Assembly (NCBI GenBank): GCA_963922205.1
Contig: CAWUHX010000128.1
Location: forward strand, 682,001 to 746,000
Reading direction: 5' to 3'
DNA: 64,000 bases
Source: Romanomermis culicivorax
Taxonomy: Eukaryota; Nematoda; Enoplea; Mermithida; Mermithidae
Shown here: one piece after another, positions 11,825-23,516 of the stretch
Layout of the letters: every line of letters starts with the position of its first letter
How positions within the stretch are numbered: position 1 is the first letter of the stretch
Program-made: the position numbers and the translations under genes
The notes under the pieces: model-generated
What the model was told of the DNA's origin: nothing
The model's input: only the letters and a program-made list of their open reading frames with translations
The model's database searches: none

Positions 11825-13180
11825 TGTCACGTGCCGCTCAATTTCTCCAACATCACGTGATCCAAATCATGTCAACATTTTATTTTTCTCCATGTTTTGT
11901 TTATTACTCATTCATTTTTCGTTTGTTTTGTTTCTGCACATGCATTTTGTGTTCGTTTTTATATTTTTATGCATTTTTCACGTTTCGTTTTCATTGAATT
12001 TTATTTCTTTTTGCACGCCGGCTACAGTAGGCCCTTTAGCTATTAACTTCGGCCAAACGTGCTCCACGAGCACATGGCTATTTTTGGTGCATTCCATGCA
12101 CCTCTTATCACAAAAATTAGCGTCATTTTTGTTACGCAAAAAGGACTAGCTAAGAAGTTTTAGCTAAAGACGCTCATATGCTTAGCATAGGCACTGCAGT
12201 CGGCCCCAATGCTAAATGCATGTGAGCGAAAAATGTCTATGTGCACATAGGCATCTTCTGCATCGCGTCTAGCTGCACAAGTTAGCTTGGATGCCAAGAA
12301 ACTCCGCCCAAGCTGCAGCTGCAGCCAAACATGTCCTTAAAAGGACATGTTTCTTTTAACTTTTCGTTCATTTCTTGGCTCATTCTGGGTTTATCCCTGC
12401 ATCCACATTGTTGCCAGCATCCACCGCCTTTCGCCTAATTTGAATAAATTTGAATATCCTTCTTATTCACTGCGTTCGTGGCCTATTCTACATACAGTAC
12501 CCATCGCCCATCTGTGCCAGGTTCCCGACCGCCCCGGTTAACAGAAAAACAGTCGAGAGTCGCCTCCTGATTGCCAACACCCGTTGCCCACGAACTGAGT
12601 GGATCGCATCCCCATTCCTTGTCCAAAAACCGAAAGTTCCCAGGGACCTGCCGCCCGTTTCGTCGAATCCTTTGAAGAACAGGACTAGGTGAGTCTTCTC
12701 AGGGGATTATTGTTATTGTGGGGTATTTTCGGGAAACCCTTCTTAAGTCAGTTTCCCGGATCTCCCCAGATAGGTAGGGCTCTCACCTCTCAGGTTTGGG
12801 CTAGAAAGGGACTGTCTGGTTCATAATCGGGTCCCACAAATCAGGTCATTTTAGGGGTGACCTTGTCCCCACTCTCACTGAGCAGGACTCGGGGATTGTC
12901 ACACCTAACCTGGCGGCGTTGTCCATTACCCTACAGCAAAACCCCAGGACAACACCAGAGAAAAGCTATAGGCCTCCCTATAGCCACCACTCGCCGGGTT
13001 AGGCCCCCAACTAAATGGGACCAACCGATGGGGAAATCGCCAGTATCCATCAGGAGTCATAGCCTATTACTCACTGTAATAGGATCAATCTGATATGGTT
13101 CACTATCAATGTGACTGGGAAAACAATGTTCTACCTGATGCGATACCCAAACCTCCCCATCTCCCCCGTTTAACGTGACA
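11825..13180. mobile_element. Probable solo LTR
   Basis: Starts TGTCACG and ends CGTGACA, giving TG..CA ends with a 7-bp terminal inversion. It is flanked by atat on both sides (11821-11824 and 13181-13184), a 4-bp target duplication. Its composition differs from its surroundings: a T-rich first half, an AATAAA-containing middle (about 12440), and a GC-richer second half. No gag-pol follows or precedes it. This fits a solo LTR of a Gypsy- or BEL-type element, but no second copy is available for comparison. The plus ORF at 11745-12149 is a T-rich artefact. Confidence 0.5.
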
Positions 13181-13436
13181 ATATTCTGCAGCATCGTGCA
13201 TTTTGTCCTTCCACTGGCATCAACTACGGTAAAAATTTTTATACATGAAAATTATATGCAATGATGTCGATGGCTGACTTCACTCAAATGTATAGAAATG
13301 GTAAACTATTAGAATTCTAACTCCCGACTGATTCAACTCTGAATTCTAACTCCCGACCGATTCAACTCTCTCACTCTGGCTGAAAAATAGTGGGGGAAGC
13401 ATGTTACAGTCAATTTCAGAACTGTAAAGAAACCTG

Positions 13437-13811
13437 AAGTTGGTTGCACTAACCTGACATGAGGATAATCTCAATATCGGGATTAAATTGCTGATCCTCA
13501 GTTTGAGCTAATCGCAATGTCGAGATTATTTTCTTCTAGTGCACAAGCAATACTCACTTCAGGATTAACTAATACTGAGTTTAAGTTCGAGTTTGGGAAT
13601 TGCAGACATTTTTATATTTATTTGCTTTAGAGATAAGAAAATTATGCGAAAATGTTAGTGAAACCCGACAGCTCGAGCTGGGGATAATCTCATCATTGAG
13701 CTCATTATAATCCTGATGACATTCAAATTATACCGAACATGAAATCAAACCGAGTCACCTTTGTTCGAGATTATCTTGAGCTCGCGCTCAGAACCCTTCA
13801 GTGCAACTGGG
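13437..13811. mobile_element. Inverted-repeat element, GTTGCAC ends
   Basis: Left end AGTTGGTTGCACT and right end AGTGCAACTGGGCC are inverted repeats. The interior is rich in GAGATTAT and CTCGAGC-like palindromic motifs. A second element of similar layout lies in the Ly6 intron at 58671-59210. No clear target duplication was found. Confidence 0.45.
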
Positions 13812-13814
13812 CCT

Positions 13815-15689
13815 TGGTGATAGTCATTAAGCACCATCTGAAAATATGACAACAGGGTAAAGCTTACAAAAATGCCATTTAAAAGCTCCTTTCAGCCACG
13901 CCTATATTAGGGGTGTGCGCCAAATCCGCTTTCCCCTTCTCCACCACTCTACTCGCACTCCAACGGCAACAGTATGACTTTTTTGAAAGCACGACGGGAA
14001 TGATCAGGATGGGTGAAATTGCTTTCCATCTGCAATCCCACAAAAAGCGCTCTTTCTGCAAATTTCACTTTGAACCTAAAAACTAGGAATGATGCTATTT
14101 TGTTGAATAGTTTCAACAAACACTTGTGATACCTATATTCAGAGAATACATTTTTTTATAGTTTTGTAATCAGCAACACTTACGGAGTGAATTCTATACG
14201 ATATGTTATATAAAATGACTGAATTAAATATATCCTGCACAATCGATTCAGTTCTGAGAAGACTTTGTGCTGTAGCTTTTTTTCTAATAAATCTGAGTGG
14301 GATTCTATGTGTCTTTCCCACAGTTGATTCCTATTTTATCGAAACTAAATTTAGTAAAAAAGTTCAATGCAGCTGGAAGCACACATGTGTGAGGGGATTT
14401 TTGCCAACTTTTCTTGAATTTGTTGTCTCAAAAAACGGCAAAAAAAACAGAATTCACCTGTTGTACTCTCCACAAAGTTTCAGAGATGCACATGCATGAT
14501 TGGAAAGAGTGTTAATACACTCCACTGCAGAATACTTTTTCGCAGACATAATCGACAATGACTGAACAGACATCAGGTCGGACCTCGTCACACAGCTTTA
14601 GATGAACCGTTTTTTGTATGATCCTGTTTACATAATCAAAATAGACAATGTCAGATGTATCTGTTGCTTTACATTGAGCTATGCTGTGGAAACTACGGCT
14701 TCTTCAAACTGCCTGTGAATTGAAAAAACTCGTCAAAATTTTTACTGTGAAAATTTTTGTCAGTTAAGAAGGACCAAAATCCCAGTCATGTATTTGGTTC
14801 GGCAGAAGATCTAAAGACACGATTACTGAGAAGTTCTACTTTCTTTAGGATAAGTTGAAAATTAATTACATCTCAAAATAAGATATTTTGGTTAGCTTCG
14901 TGCGCTGAGTTCCATGGCATCATTGATTTTGCTTGAAAACGAAAATTCATGCCGCTACAGTGTGTCAAAGTTTTAAAATTAATAGAGTGCTCTCCCTAGC
15001 CAAGCCATATTTCAGGATCAAATTTATCTTATTCAATGAATTAATATTCATTTTACAGAGGAGAGAATAAGCTCTCTTGTGATGTAATATTTACAATAAA
15101 TAATTGCATACTACACTTTTTCATAGATTTAAAAGTGTGTCGTATATGAAAAATAGACAACGATTTATCACGGGTGTTTGAATAAACGAAATGTAGGGAA
15201 CATAGAAAAGCGTGCAGAACGCTGTAAATGGAACACTCCGAGTGTTTGACGAATTTCATGCAACGATAATCATACACAAGAGATTGACAGGCTCACAGAG
15301 AGCGCTGTGTCAATTTATCCAAGGAACTGCGTTCAAGTCGTTTAAGGTTTTTGGAGCTGAAACTCAGACTGTGCTAACTTGCCCTTCTAGGAGTTGAACC
15401 CGAATGCTCAAACTATTTTCCAAATAGTTTGACTCAACCTAGAACACACGTTCGATTTTCGTTTTACTAGCGATACTCAGAGCCTCTCAAAAAACCAACC
15501 ACTCACTAAGACAAACAAAACAACAACTAACTTTATCACAAACTTGCTGCAAGTGTAATCTTCCATGTTGTGAACCTTCGGACAACTTTGAGCTTCAAAA
15601 CGATGCATTCTTGGGAATCACTTTGTAAAGCTGACGAGCTTACTGTAGTCGATCGGCACCCTATTACAAGTGTCGAAAATGGGCCGTCA
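13815..15689. other. Gene-free stretch
   Basis: AT-rich with short ORFs only. No domain, tandem repeat or terminal inverted repeat is recognised. Confidence 0.35.
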
Positions 15690-17640
15690 AAATTGAAAAA
15701 ATTTTGTTCATCGGGCCTCCCGAGCACCTTCCCATCGAATGCCTGTCGCTGAATTTCATTTTATTGTTTTATAGCTCATGCATTTTTATCGTGTTGGTCA
15801 AATTTTCATCAAAATTTTTCTACAGTTTGGGGAGCTGCACAGCTCTGAAAAAGGCATACTCATGGAAATCATTCAGAAGTCACTGCGACTAAAGTTTGAT
15901 GTACTAATTGTTTCACAAACGAACATTTTACACTTTACAAAAAAGCTTAAACTGTCAATAATGAGAAGCAACAAAAAAAGAAAAATCCTGTTTATGAGCA
16001 CTACGGCGTACCTTCAACATTGATGCTGAGGAATTTGATTTTTTTATTCTGCAGTTCATGCATTCCTACAGTAGCCGCGAAAGTAACATATCATCATCGC
16101 ACACCGTTGTGGCAGCTGTTGACATCTGCTGTCACTCAGATGTGTTTTGGAATCTGAATAAATGTCCAATCAATAAAATTCTGGGAACACACGATCATAC
16201 ATGCACAGCATAGAAATTCTGCTGGTGGTCAACCTGGACAAGGGATGGAATACACATTTTTCGTTCTTGATAAGAAAAAAGGTCTTAGGCCTTCTAACAT
16301 CCGAGCAACATATCCTTTATTAGTCAGAGGTATGTGAAATTACTTGCTTAGACTGCACTTTTTAATGTTATGCTACTTTTTTGTAATAACTACAACATCA
16401 TTCCAATTTTTATCACGACTTTCTCTTCTCTCTTGCTCATGTTCCGTCGTCATCTTCTCGATCATTGCGGGGTAGTCAAATCTGCTGGGGGTCAAAACCT
16501 CCCAACTCCCCACACGCAAGTATGCACGCGGTGCGTCTTTACCCAGTACATTATAAAAAAATGTGGCTTGAACTCCTGATAAATTTTCATTGATCTAGGT
16601 TTGATGGTTTCTGAACAAACTGTTCCAAATGAAAAATCGAAAACTCTTATTGAATTGCAGAAAATGAGTGATTGTTTGAAATCCATTTACAGAAAATCGA
16701 CAAGAAATATCGAATACTCTTCGCTTTATTGGAAAGACACTGCAATCTACTATCATTTGTTCTATTTTCGTCTGGCTTACGTCACCTGGCGTGAAACAGG
16801 GTGCCTTCAACTGTAGAGCACTTTTCGGACATATTATAACATAGAATGGAGTCAGACAGCCGACATTTATTTTGTAAGATTAAACTCGCAGCTTCGATTT
16901 TTTCCAGTCAAATTACTGGAGAGACAAATATTTGTTGCATCTCTTCTGAGACATCCAGTTGCGCAACCATGGTAAATTGATCGATAAAATTCCACCAGCG
17001 ATTCGACTCACATCTTTTCTTTTTATTTATCTAATTTGAACGTTTTCAATCTTTCCCGGCATTGCGTTAATGGCATATTTAGTGGCGTTAAACACCTTTT
17101 TTGTTTCAACTTTCAGAATATGCGGACACCTACAGCTCCAAAAACGGTACATTAATTTGATTGAAATTTTAGCACAATATGTCAGACGTTAATGGCTACA
17201 GAAATCAAGAAAAAATTCTGCGGCATCCTATGGGAAGGTATCCAAGTAAGGCTCCAAATGACTTGTTCGTTTTTTTCGACTTACTTTTTGACACTTTAAA
17301 ACATCATAAAGAGTGTAAAGTAAGGGATTGAGAATTTTTTATTACATCTGAATATAAAGCATTGTGTTCTACATGCAATGGTTATTTGGCGACGGAGTAA
17401 TGCCTTTTATGAGCTGTGATATTTCGAAACACGTCTACAGACTGGAAAAAGTCAAAAATTTTAAAAATTCCCGACTTTGTGATAATGTAGCTACGCAAAT
17501 TATGACTTTTATGCGAAATTAATGCTGCCATGCTACTCAGCGTGTAAAACTACCCAATATATCTTTTCTCCAGATATTTTTAATTTTCGACTTATCATAG
17601 GTCAACAGAGCAGAAGGTAGAATCTCTCAGAAATCGTGTC
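15690..17640. repeat. Dispersed repeat of unknown class, copy 2
   Basis: Diverged copy of the repeat at 5390-6900, in the same orientation. It is interrupted by a CATACATG-ended insertion at 16196-16524 that copy 1 lacks, so copy 1 approximates the unoccupied site. No protein signature is seen. Confidence 0.6.
16196..16524. mobile_element. CATACATGCA-ended element inserted in dispersed repeat
   Basis: Starts CATACATGCACAGCATAG and ends GCAAGTATG. Flanks cacacgat (16188-16195) and cacgcggt (16525-16532) agree at 6 of 8, differing by transitions only. It shares AGAAATTCTGCTGG and CTGCTGGGGGTCAAAACC with copies at 19767-20185, 36437-37000 and, inverted, 31330-31580. Confidence 0.6.
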
Positions 17641-18190
17641 TCAAAAAGGTGAAACAGTACGACGCAAATGACCAAAAAAAATCCGATCTTTTTGTTCTTC
17701 GATATTTTGCTATTCGGCGGCTGCGCTGTGGTATTGCATCAATTTTAATCACGGAGAAAGTAAAATAGTGGATAAAATTCAGAAAGTCGTACCGTTTTGA
17801 TAGAGACTGAGCAAAACTGATAAACAAGTGTATATGCTTTGATAGTATCGATAAGAACGGAAAGAACAAAATCAGTATCAAAAATTGAGAAAGTACACTA
17901 AAAAAAGAAAATGAACGACCACAAAGAAAAAAATGAAAATCAAAAAAAGCAGAAACAAGCAATGGAAAAATTAATTTCAACTCACGGAAAAACACGTATC
18001 GGACTATAAATTTTCTTGACTCTCCACGAGTTTTGCTCAACACTATGAATTACCATGTCCGAAATCTTTTCGAGTAGGACTCGACGGTAATTTCGATAAT
18101 TCCGATTCTTCGACTATAGATTCAGCTTTTTCGTGACGTTGTTTATGATCGACGATCATCATTTCGTTCGAGCGATCGAGTTAAGCTCTA
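17641..18190. other. Gene-free stretch with low-complexity ORF
   Basis: The minus-strand 138-codon ORF at 17627-18043 is Phe/Leu/Ser-rich because the plus strand is A-rich. I see no domain in it and do not consider it a gene. Confidence 0.4.
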
Positions 18191-18390
18191 TTCAGAAGTG
18201 AAAAATCCTAGGAATTTTGTCACCGACAATCGGCGAATGTTGCCGATTGCTAGGATTTAATCAGCGACAGTCGGCGATTCTAATGAATGAATAGGCAATC
18301 TGCAGAAAGCCTAATTCTGCAGATTGCCTATTCATTCATTAGAAAACTGTCGCCGATTCCTAGGATTCAATCGGCGACTGCACTTCTGAA
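18191..18390. mobile_element. 200-bp fold-back MITE with perfect 27-bp central palindrome
   Basis: Outer arms are TTCAGAAGTG and CACTTCTGAA. Inner repeats of ATCGGCGA and TCCTAGGA occur in both orientations. The centre has two perfect 27-bp arms (18279-18305 and 18317-18343) separated by 11 bases. A long hairpin with almost no loop is typical of fold-back MITEs. No target duplication was confirmed. Confidence 0.65.
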
Positions 18391-19490
18391 TTGGGTTTTA
18401 ACGTTAAAATATAATTTCGAGCAAATAAAGGTGTAGAAATTTTTTACAATTTTCTCAACGAAGGTCCACCGCCGTATGATATAACTTGACGCAGAGTACC
18501 CAACGCAAAATTTAAGTCGTGCATGAGTTTGCGTTCGCGACTATTGATTTTCATGAGCTATTCCTAAAAAACCGAAAAAACTAGAAATGATAAAAAACGA
18601 AAAAATACAAAATACATAAAAAAGATACAAAAAACCGTACAGGAAATCTTTGAAATCTGAGGTCGATTCCAGAATTTTCGATCCCAGCGTGGCTTATAGG
18701 AACTGCGGCGAAAAAATACGCATGAAACGTCTATATGATGCCTGCATGCGTCGATTAGTAGACAATTTTGATCGAAGACAGATAAGAAATTTGAAAGTGC
18801 TTATATTTACAGTACTTGAACCATGTTGTGTACGTACGTTATTCAAATAATGCGAAACCTTTTTCCACTGATACGGTTAGTGTCTCCATTTTTATTTCAA
18901 AATCGAAAAACTCATATTTTATGTCTTCAGTAGGACTTTTGCATATAAAATTTATGGGTAGCACATGTCTAATTTGTGTCCTCAAAGTAGGGGCCTTAAA
19001 AAATTAGGTCCTGCATCTGTAAATAAAGAAAGTTGTACAACATCAGTATGCTGAAGTCTCAAGGTGAAAAATATTATACCACGTTGAACATATTAGGCTT
19101 ATTGTTTTGGTTTTGCTTTGTTTCGCTTTGTTTTTACTATTCCTTCTTTCAAATCAAATCAGACACGAAAAAAGTATTTGGAATGAAAATAGATTCACAA
19201 AAAACCTGACGAAGAAAGAAAACATAAAAATGAAAACGGGGAAATGGCGAAAAAGAAACTTTTAAAAATAATAATAGGAAATAATGAAATACAAAATGAA
19301 TCAGAATCATTAAGGTAAAAATATTCAACATCGAAGTAAAGTTTACATGTGTGACAGGATATGATAACAAATTCTAAATCCGGTCCTAAATGGAAACCGT
19401 TTACACCTAAGCTCACTGCTGATCGCGTGTATCAGCAATTGTATTTTCAGATCAACCCTTAAAATTAAAACATTCTGCAACATGGTTCGT
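18391..19490. other. Gene-free stretch
   Basis: AT-rich; ORFs are short and composition-driven. Nothing is recognised. Confidence 0.35.
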
Positions 19491-19491
19491 T

Positions 19492-19732
19492 AAGGCTAAT
19501 TCATACTTGCCTTTTTCCGATGAAACAGGACGGATCGTCAACAGCTTGAACCGCTCAGCCTGAAAATCTACTTTCGGTCGGAAAGGATAACTGCAATTTT
19601 GCAAAAAACGACTGACGGTAACCTCCAATCGAACCGAACGGAACGAAAATTTCCCTTTCGTTCGGCTACGTTATGTCGATTGCATTCTGTTCCGTTCCGT
19701 TCCGTTGGAAAAGGCAAGTATAAATGAGCCTT
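19492..19732. mobile_element. 241-bp MITE with AAGGCT ends
   Basis: Terminal inverted repeats run from AAGGCTAATTCATACTTGCC on the left to the inverse of AGGCTCATTTATACTTGCC on the right. The interior is iterated CCGAACGGAACG/CGTTCCGTTC. It lies directly beside the reverse-transcriptase relic at 19735-20541. No target duplication was confirmed. Confidence 0.55.
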
Positions 19733-19734
19733 TG

Positions 19735-20541
19735 GCAAGCACGCGTTGATTTGTTGTGATGCAGACCATACGTACACAGCATAGAAATTCTGCTGGGAGT
19801 CAGCCAGAACAGGGGGTGGAATACAAATCTTTTTTTAACTCTTGATGATGAAAAGAAAGGTCTCAGAATGTCTTCTAACATCCAAGCAGCATATTCTTCA
19901 ACCCATATTAGTCAGATATGTGAAATTATTCGCTTAGACAGCACTTTTTAAAGTTTTCATGTTACTTTTTTTGGAATCAAGTATGATTTGTTTAGAAAAA
20001 TTGTCAAACTACAACATCATTTCCATTTTTATGACGGCTTCCTCTTCTCTCTCTTGCTCATTTTCCTTCAACTTCTCAATCATTGCTGGAAAAGTCAAAT
20101 CTGCTGGGGGTCAGCAAGAATCTGCTGGGGGTCAATAAAAATCAGCTGGGGGTCAAAACCCCCCAACCCCCCACGTGCATGTATGATGCTGACTAGTTGG
20201 CAAAGTTTGGCATCCAGGACTCGTTCTGAAATCTTCATCGCATGACACAGTAATCGTATCGGTCGGTAGTTTGAGCACTTCATGACATCGCCCTTGCTCT
20301 TCCAAATAGACACTCCATCGCCATGCAAATTTGTCTCCGCCACCGGACGCCCATCGTTGATCTGCATGCCAACTTCCTGATTGCGACTTGGGCAGCAACA
20401 GGGTGCCCAACATCGGAGGATGAGGAAATTGTTCATTGCAGATCCCTGCAAAATAATCGCTCTAACACTTAAGGATGGTGGGTGGGTCTCCAGACCATTT
20501 ACCAAACCGGTATCATTACCGTTAATGGAATAGAACAACAA
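19735..20541 (-). pseudogene. RTE-like non-LTR reverse transcriptase relic, split by an insertion
   Basis: Reverse transcriptase of a non-LTR retrotransposon. On the minus strand about 20340-20190 reads WKSKGDVMKCSNYRPIRLLC then HAMKISERVLDAKL. This is the RT block with the KGD..C.NYRPI.LL.H..KI.E..L signature typical of RTE-type elements. The frame then runs into an inserted element (19767-20185). On its far side translation resumes as ITTNQRVLAKG, the expected NQ...KG continuation. Upstream sequence in the same ORF (to 20541) is not recognisable. Only about 50 residues of RT remain, with no catalytic block seen, so it is dead. Confidence 0.65.
19767..20185. mobile_element. CATACRTRCA-ended element inserted in RT relic
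   Basis: Ends are CATACGTACACAGCATAG and ACGTGCATGTATG, flanked by atgcagac (19759-19766) and atgctgac (20186-20193), 7 of 8 identical. The insertion disrupts a reverse-transcriptase reading frame that continues on the other side, which independently confirms the boundaries. The element is about 419 bp, with three CTGCTGGGGGTC motifs near the right end. Confidence 0.75.
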
Positions 20542-20870
20542 ATCAATCTGACTAAGTCACTAACAACCTCTCCCCTAGAATCTTCACTTGGTCACACCGA
20601 CTGCATCTAGTGCCTATGTCAACTCTGAATTATGTTAAGGTTTAGAAGCCACGATCTCTAAGGCAATTTCACATTCCGAACGAAGCAGGAAGCTTTTGAC
20701 CTGCTCATGGGTTATCGTGACATATTTAGTCTACCGAATGATCCTCTCACTTTCAAACCAAGCACCTCCTACGGCAAAGTGCTATTATTGTGCTACCTGT
20801 AAACAACGCCCTTTCGTTTGTACTCACATACACAGGAGATGCTCGAAAAAGATTTTATTGAACACTCCGT

Positions 20871-22095
20871 TGTAGACCGGGTGGCCGACTGTGCCGTCTG
20901 GCCGACTGTAGCAGCTGGCCGACTGTACCGCGTGGCCGAATTCAATTTCAAATAGTTTATATGTATAGGTCGGACTTTATGTAAAATGTTTTTACACAAA
21001 ATGTGAATAAAATGTTGCTAAATATATAGTCTGTTTTTTATAAAATGCTTCTGAATAGAAAAGTGACACAAATCAGTACTGTCGTCAAAATCGTTGACAT
21101 AGAGGTCTTAGTGTAAAATTTTTTCCTCAAAATATCCCTAAGGATTAGGTCAGCTCACAAATTTCCAGTCCAATATGATATATTATTTATCAGCAAACCG
21201 TGAAAATCTGAAATACTACTTGCTTTCCACTTTCATTATTTAGAAGCATTTCAAAAAAAAACTGACTATAGGTTCCAATGTACAAGATATCATCAAAAAA
21301 TGCAAGAGCAACGCAAAAATATGCTAATTAAGTAAAATCAAACAAGGATACCTATTTGAATTCAACAGTTTTTCATTTTGTAAGAAAATTTTCCCCTCGC
21401 ATCCGTCCACTTTGTTGTTATAAAAATGAGTGAAAATGATTTTGTTATAAAAATGAGTGAAAATGACTTTGGGGCTACCGAATATCAGTTGACAGTTCAT
21501 GGAAATTCGACGTTGCTCAAGTGCGAAAGTCGCACAAATTCCAATCATTTTCGGCTTTTCAAAAAGAATAAAACTAAACGAGGATTTTATGGTTTGCAAA
21601 CCGTGTATTATGAATGCAATAATTGTGCTAAGCGAGCCGGAGGCATTCCATTCCAGAGTACGACCCTTAGATAATTTACTCAAGTGAAGACGAAATTCCG
21701 TTGTTGTTGTGTTCTATCTTTCATGAAAATTCTATTTTTTTGCCAAGTTCTAACATATTTTGTTCATAGTTTTTTGCTACAATAATATTAAAAAAGTCAA
21801 TAGAATCAATCAATATAGGCTTTTATAATGAATTAAAAAATTATGAAGGGCATATTTCTGTAGATAATTAGCATATTTTTGTGTCGCTCTTGCATTTTTG
21901 ATGATATCTTGGGCATTGAAACCTATATTTAGCAACATTTTATTCATGTTTCGTGCGAAAACGTTTTGCCTAAGGCTTGACTTACATATAAAATATTTCA
22001 AATTGAATTCGGCCATCCGGTACAGTCGGCCACCAGCCGCTTCGGTCGGCCAGCCGCTACAGTCGGTCAGACAGCACAGTCGGCCACCCGCTACA
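20871..22095. mobile_element. Large fold-back element with GGCCGACTGT arrays
   Basis: Both ends carry several GGCCGACTGT units in opposite orientation (left 20882-20936, right 22013-22088). Homology between the arms continues inward, e.g. CAATTTCAAATAGTTTATA matched by the inverse at about 21980-22010, and TGATGATATC at 21898 matched near 21290. The core between the arms is about 21340-21835 and holds a short ORF with a CxxC-like pair. The target duplication was not identified. Confidence 0.6.
21426..21674 (+). CDS. Unidentified small ORF in fold-back core
   Basis: 82 codons between the inverted arms of the fold-back element. It has LLKCESRTNS, a basic stretch, then VYYECNNCAKRAGG. Cysteine placement loosely recalls the zinc-binding FLYWCH-type domains that accompany MULE transposases, but the match is weak. 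It opens with a duplicated MSENDF segment. It could equally be a random ORF. Confidence 0.25.
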   Translation: MSENDFVIKMSENDFGATEYQLTVHGNSTLLKCESRTNSNHFRLFKKNKTKRGFYGLQTVYYECNNCAKRAGGIPFQSTTLR

Positions 22096-22980
22096 CAATC
22101 GTCACCACCAGGGAAGAAGGTGCTGCATACCATTTTTTTAAACATTGAGATAACAGGTGATAGATCCATTCTGTGACACTTTCTGCATCGTCAAAAAAGT
22201 GCTACATACAAGAGTCAATATTATAGGAGATAGAAAAGTTCAAAATACAGATATAAATGTGTATGTTTTATTATGTTTCTGGAGCTTCAAAAGGTTGCTG
22301 AAATCATCTGTCCAACCCAGTGTGATAGCTTGAACATCAATTCGTGAATACGATTTTGTTTCGAAATATATTTCATGAAAGGCTTCATATGGGGGTATTG
22401 AGCCCTATATCATTTTTTGCACCAGAATACGATGATATATACTTTGTAGTATCAATCTATAATTTTCATCCATTTCTATTGATTGATGCTGCACAAATTA
22501 TGCTGTCACAGCCCCATGAAGGGTAAATGAGGCTCTGGGAAAGCATGTAACAGAATTGAAAAAATGTCTTTTTGTCATCATCTAAAAAGTCTGCACCATG
22601 TTGTTAGATCAGACCTATCAATCGATATCCTATTTGTTCCATTTTAGACGGTGAAAATATCTAATCATCTTAAAAAATCCAATATTTTTTTGTCAAAAAG
22701 TCGCAAGCTACATAAGGATGATGGTTTAAACGCTTCTTGCATGAGGTCAATTCCAAAAAGGCCCACGCAACATTAATTTGTTCTTGAGGTCTTCTAATTT
22801 ATGCCTTACTTTTTTTGTTATAGTGTCAGCGTTATGTCAGGGTTAAGTCAGAGGTACCGGTACTACAGGTCAGGCTACTGTGAGATTGATATGTACTTAG
22901 GGAAGTTGCGTTTTCGATTTTACTAATTTACAACTTACAGTCTTCATACAAATACAAAATTCACGTTGATTCGATATGAA
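22096..22980. other. Gene-free stretch
   Basis: AT-rich, no recognised element. The region after it is occupied by short direct duplications. Confidence 0.35.
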
Positions 22981-23057
22981 ACGTAAAACTGGTGTGAAAA
23001 ACGCAACGTAAAACTGGCGCGAAAATACACAACGTAAAACTGGCGCGGAAATGCATA
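22981..23057. repeat. Tandem repeat, about 25-26 bp x 3
   Basis: Three units beginning ACGTAAAACTGG start near 22981, 23006 and 23032, differing by a few bases. Confidence 0.7.
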
Positions 23058-23088
23058 AAACAAAATAACGGTCCAGCTCGGGACGATT

Positions 23089-23231
23089 CTCGTAAGGAAA
23101 AATTACCGACGGAATCCAGCACGGGATTCAACTGCTGAGGTCGACGCGAAAAACCAAAGACTCGTAAGGAAAAATTACCAATAGAAACCAGCACAGGATT
23201 CTACTATTGAGGTCGATGCGAAAAACCAGAG
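23089..23231. repeat. 72-bp direct duplication
   Basis: Two units start CTCGTAAGGAAAAATTACC at 23089 and 23161. They differ at scattered sites, many of them transitions. Confidence 0.75.
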
Positions 23232-23387
23232 AATGACTATCTTCATCAAAACAGGGTCTTCTTCTTCGTTTCAGACCCACTTGACCCACATTTCAGACAT
23301 GGAAAACACCCACAGTGGTTGGCACAGACCAGACTTGGATTACTGTAGGTTCTGAAATCCACAAGGCGCCACAATTAGCCCTGTTAG

Positions 23388-23516
23388 GCAAGTGTCTGTA
23401 TTAGTGTTTTTGAGATGTCACCACCATTTCCGTTGAAGTGTGCATAATTACGCAAGTGTCCGTAATTAGTGTTTTTGAGATGTCGCCACCATTTCCGTTG
23501 AAGTGTGCATAATTAC
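23388..23516. repeat. 64-bp direct duplication
   Basis: Units start GCAAGTGTC at 23388 and 23452 and end GTGCATAATTAC. They are nearly identical, so the duplication is recent. Confidence 0.75.

Noticed and set aside
11745-12149. 134-codon Phe-rich plus ORF
   Set aside because: It straddles the probable LTR boundary and reflects T-rich sequence.
17627-18043. 138-codon minus-strand ORF, hydrophobic
   Set aside because: Phe/Leu/Ser/Ile bias follows from an A-rich plus strand; there is no signal peptide and membrane pattern, no domain and no gene context.
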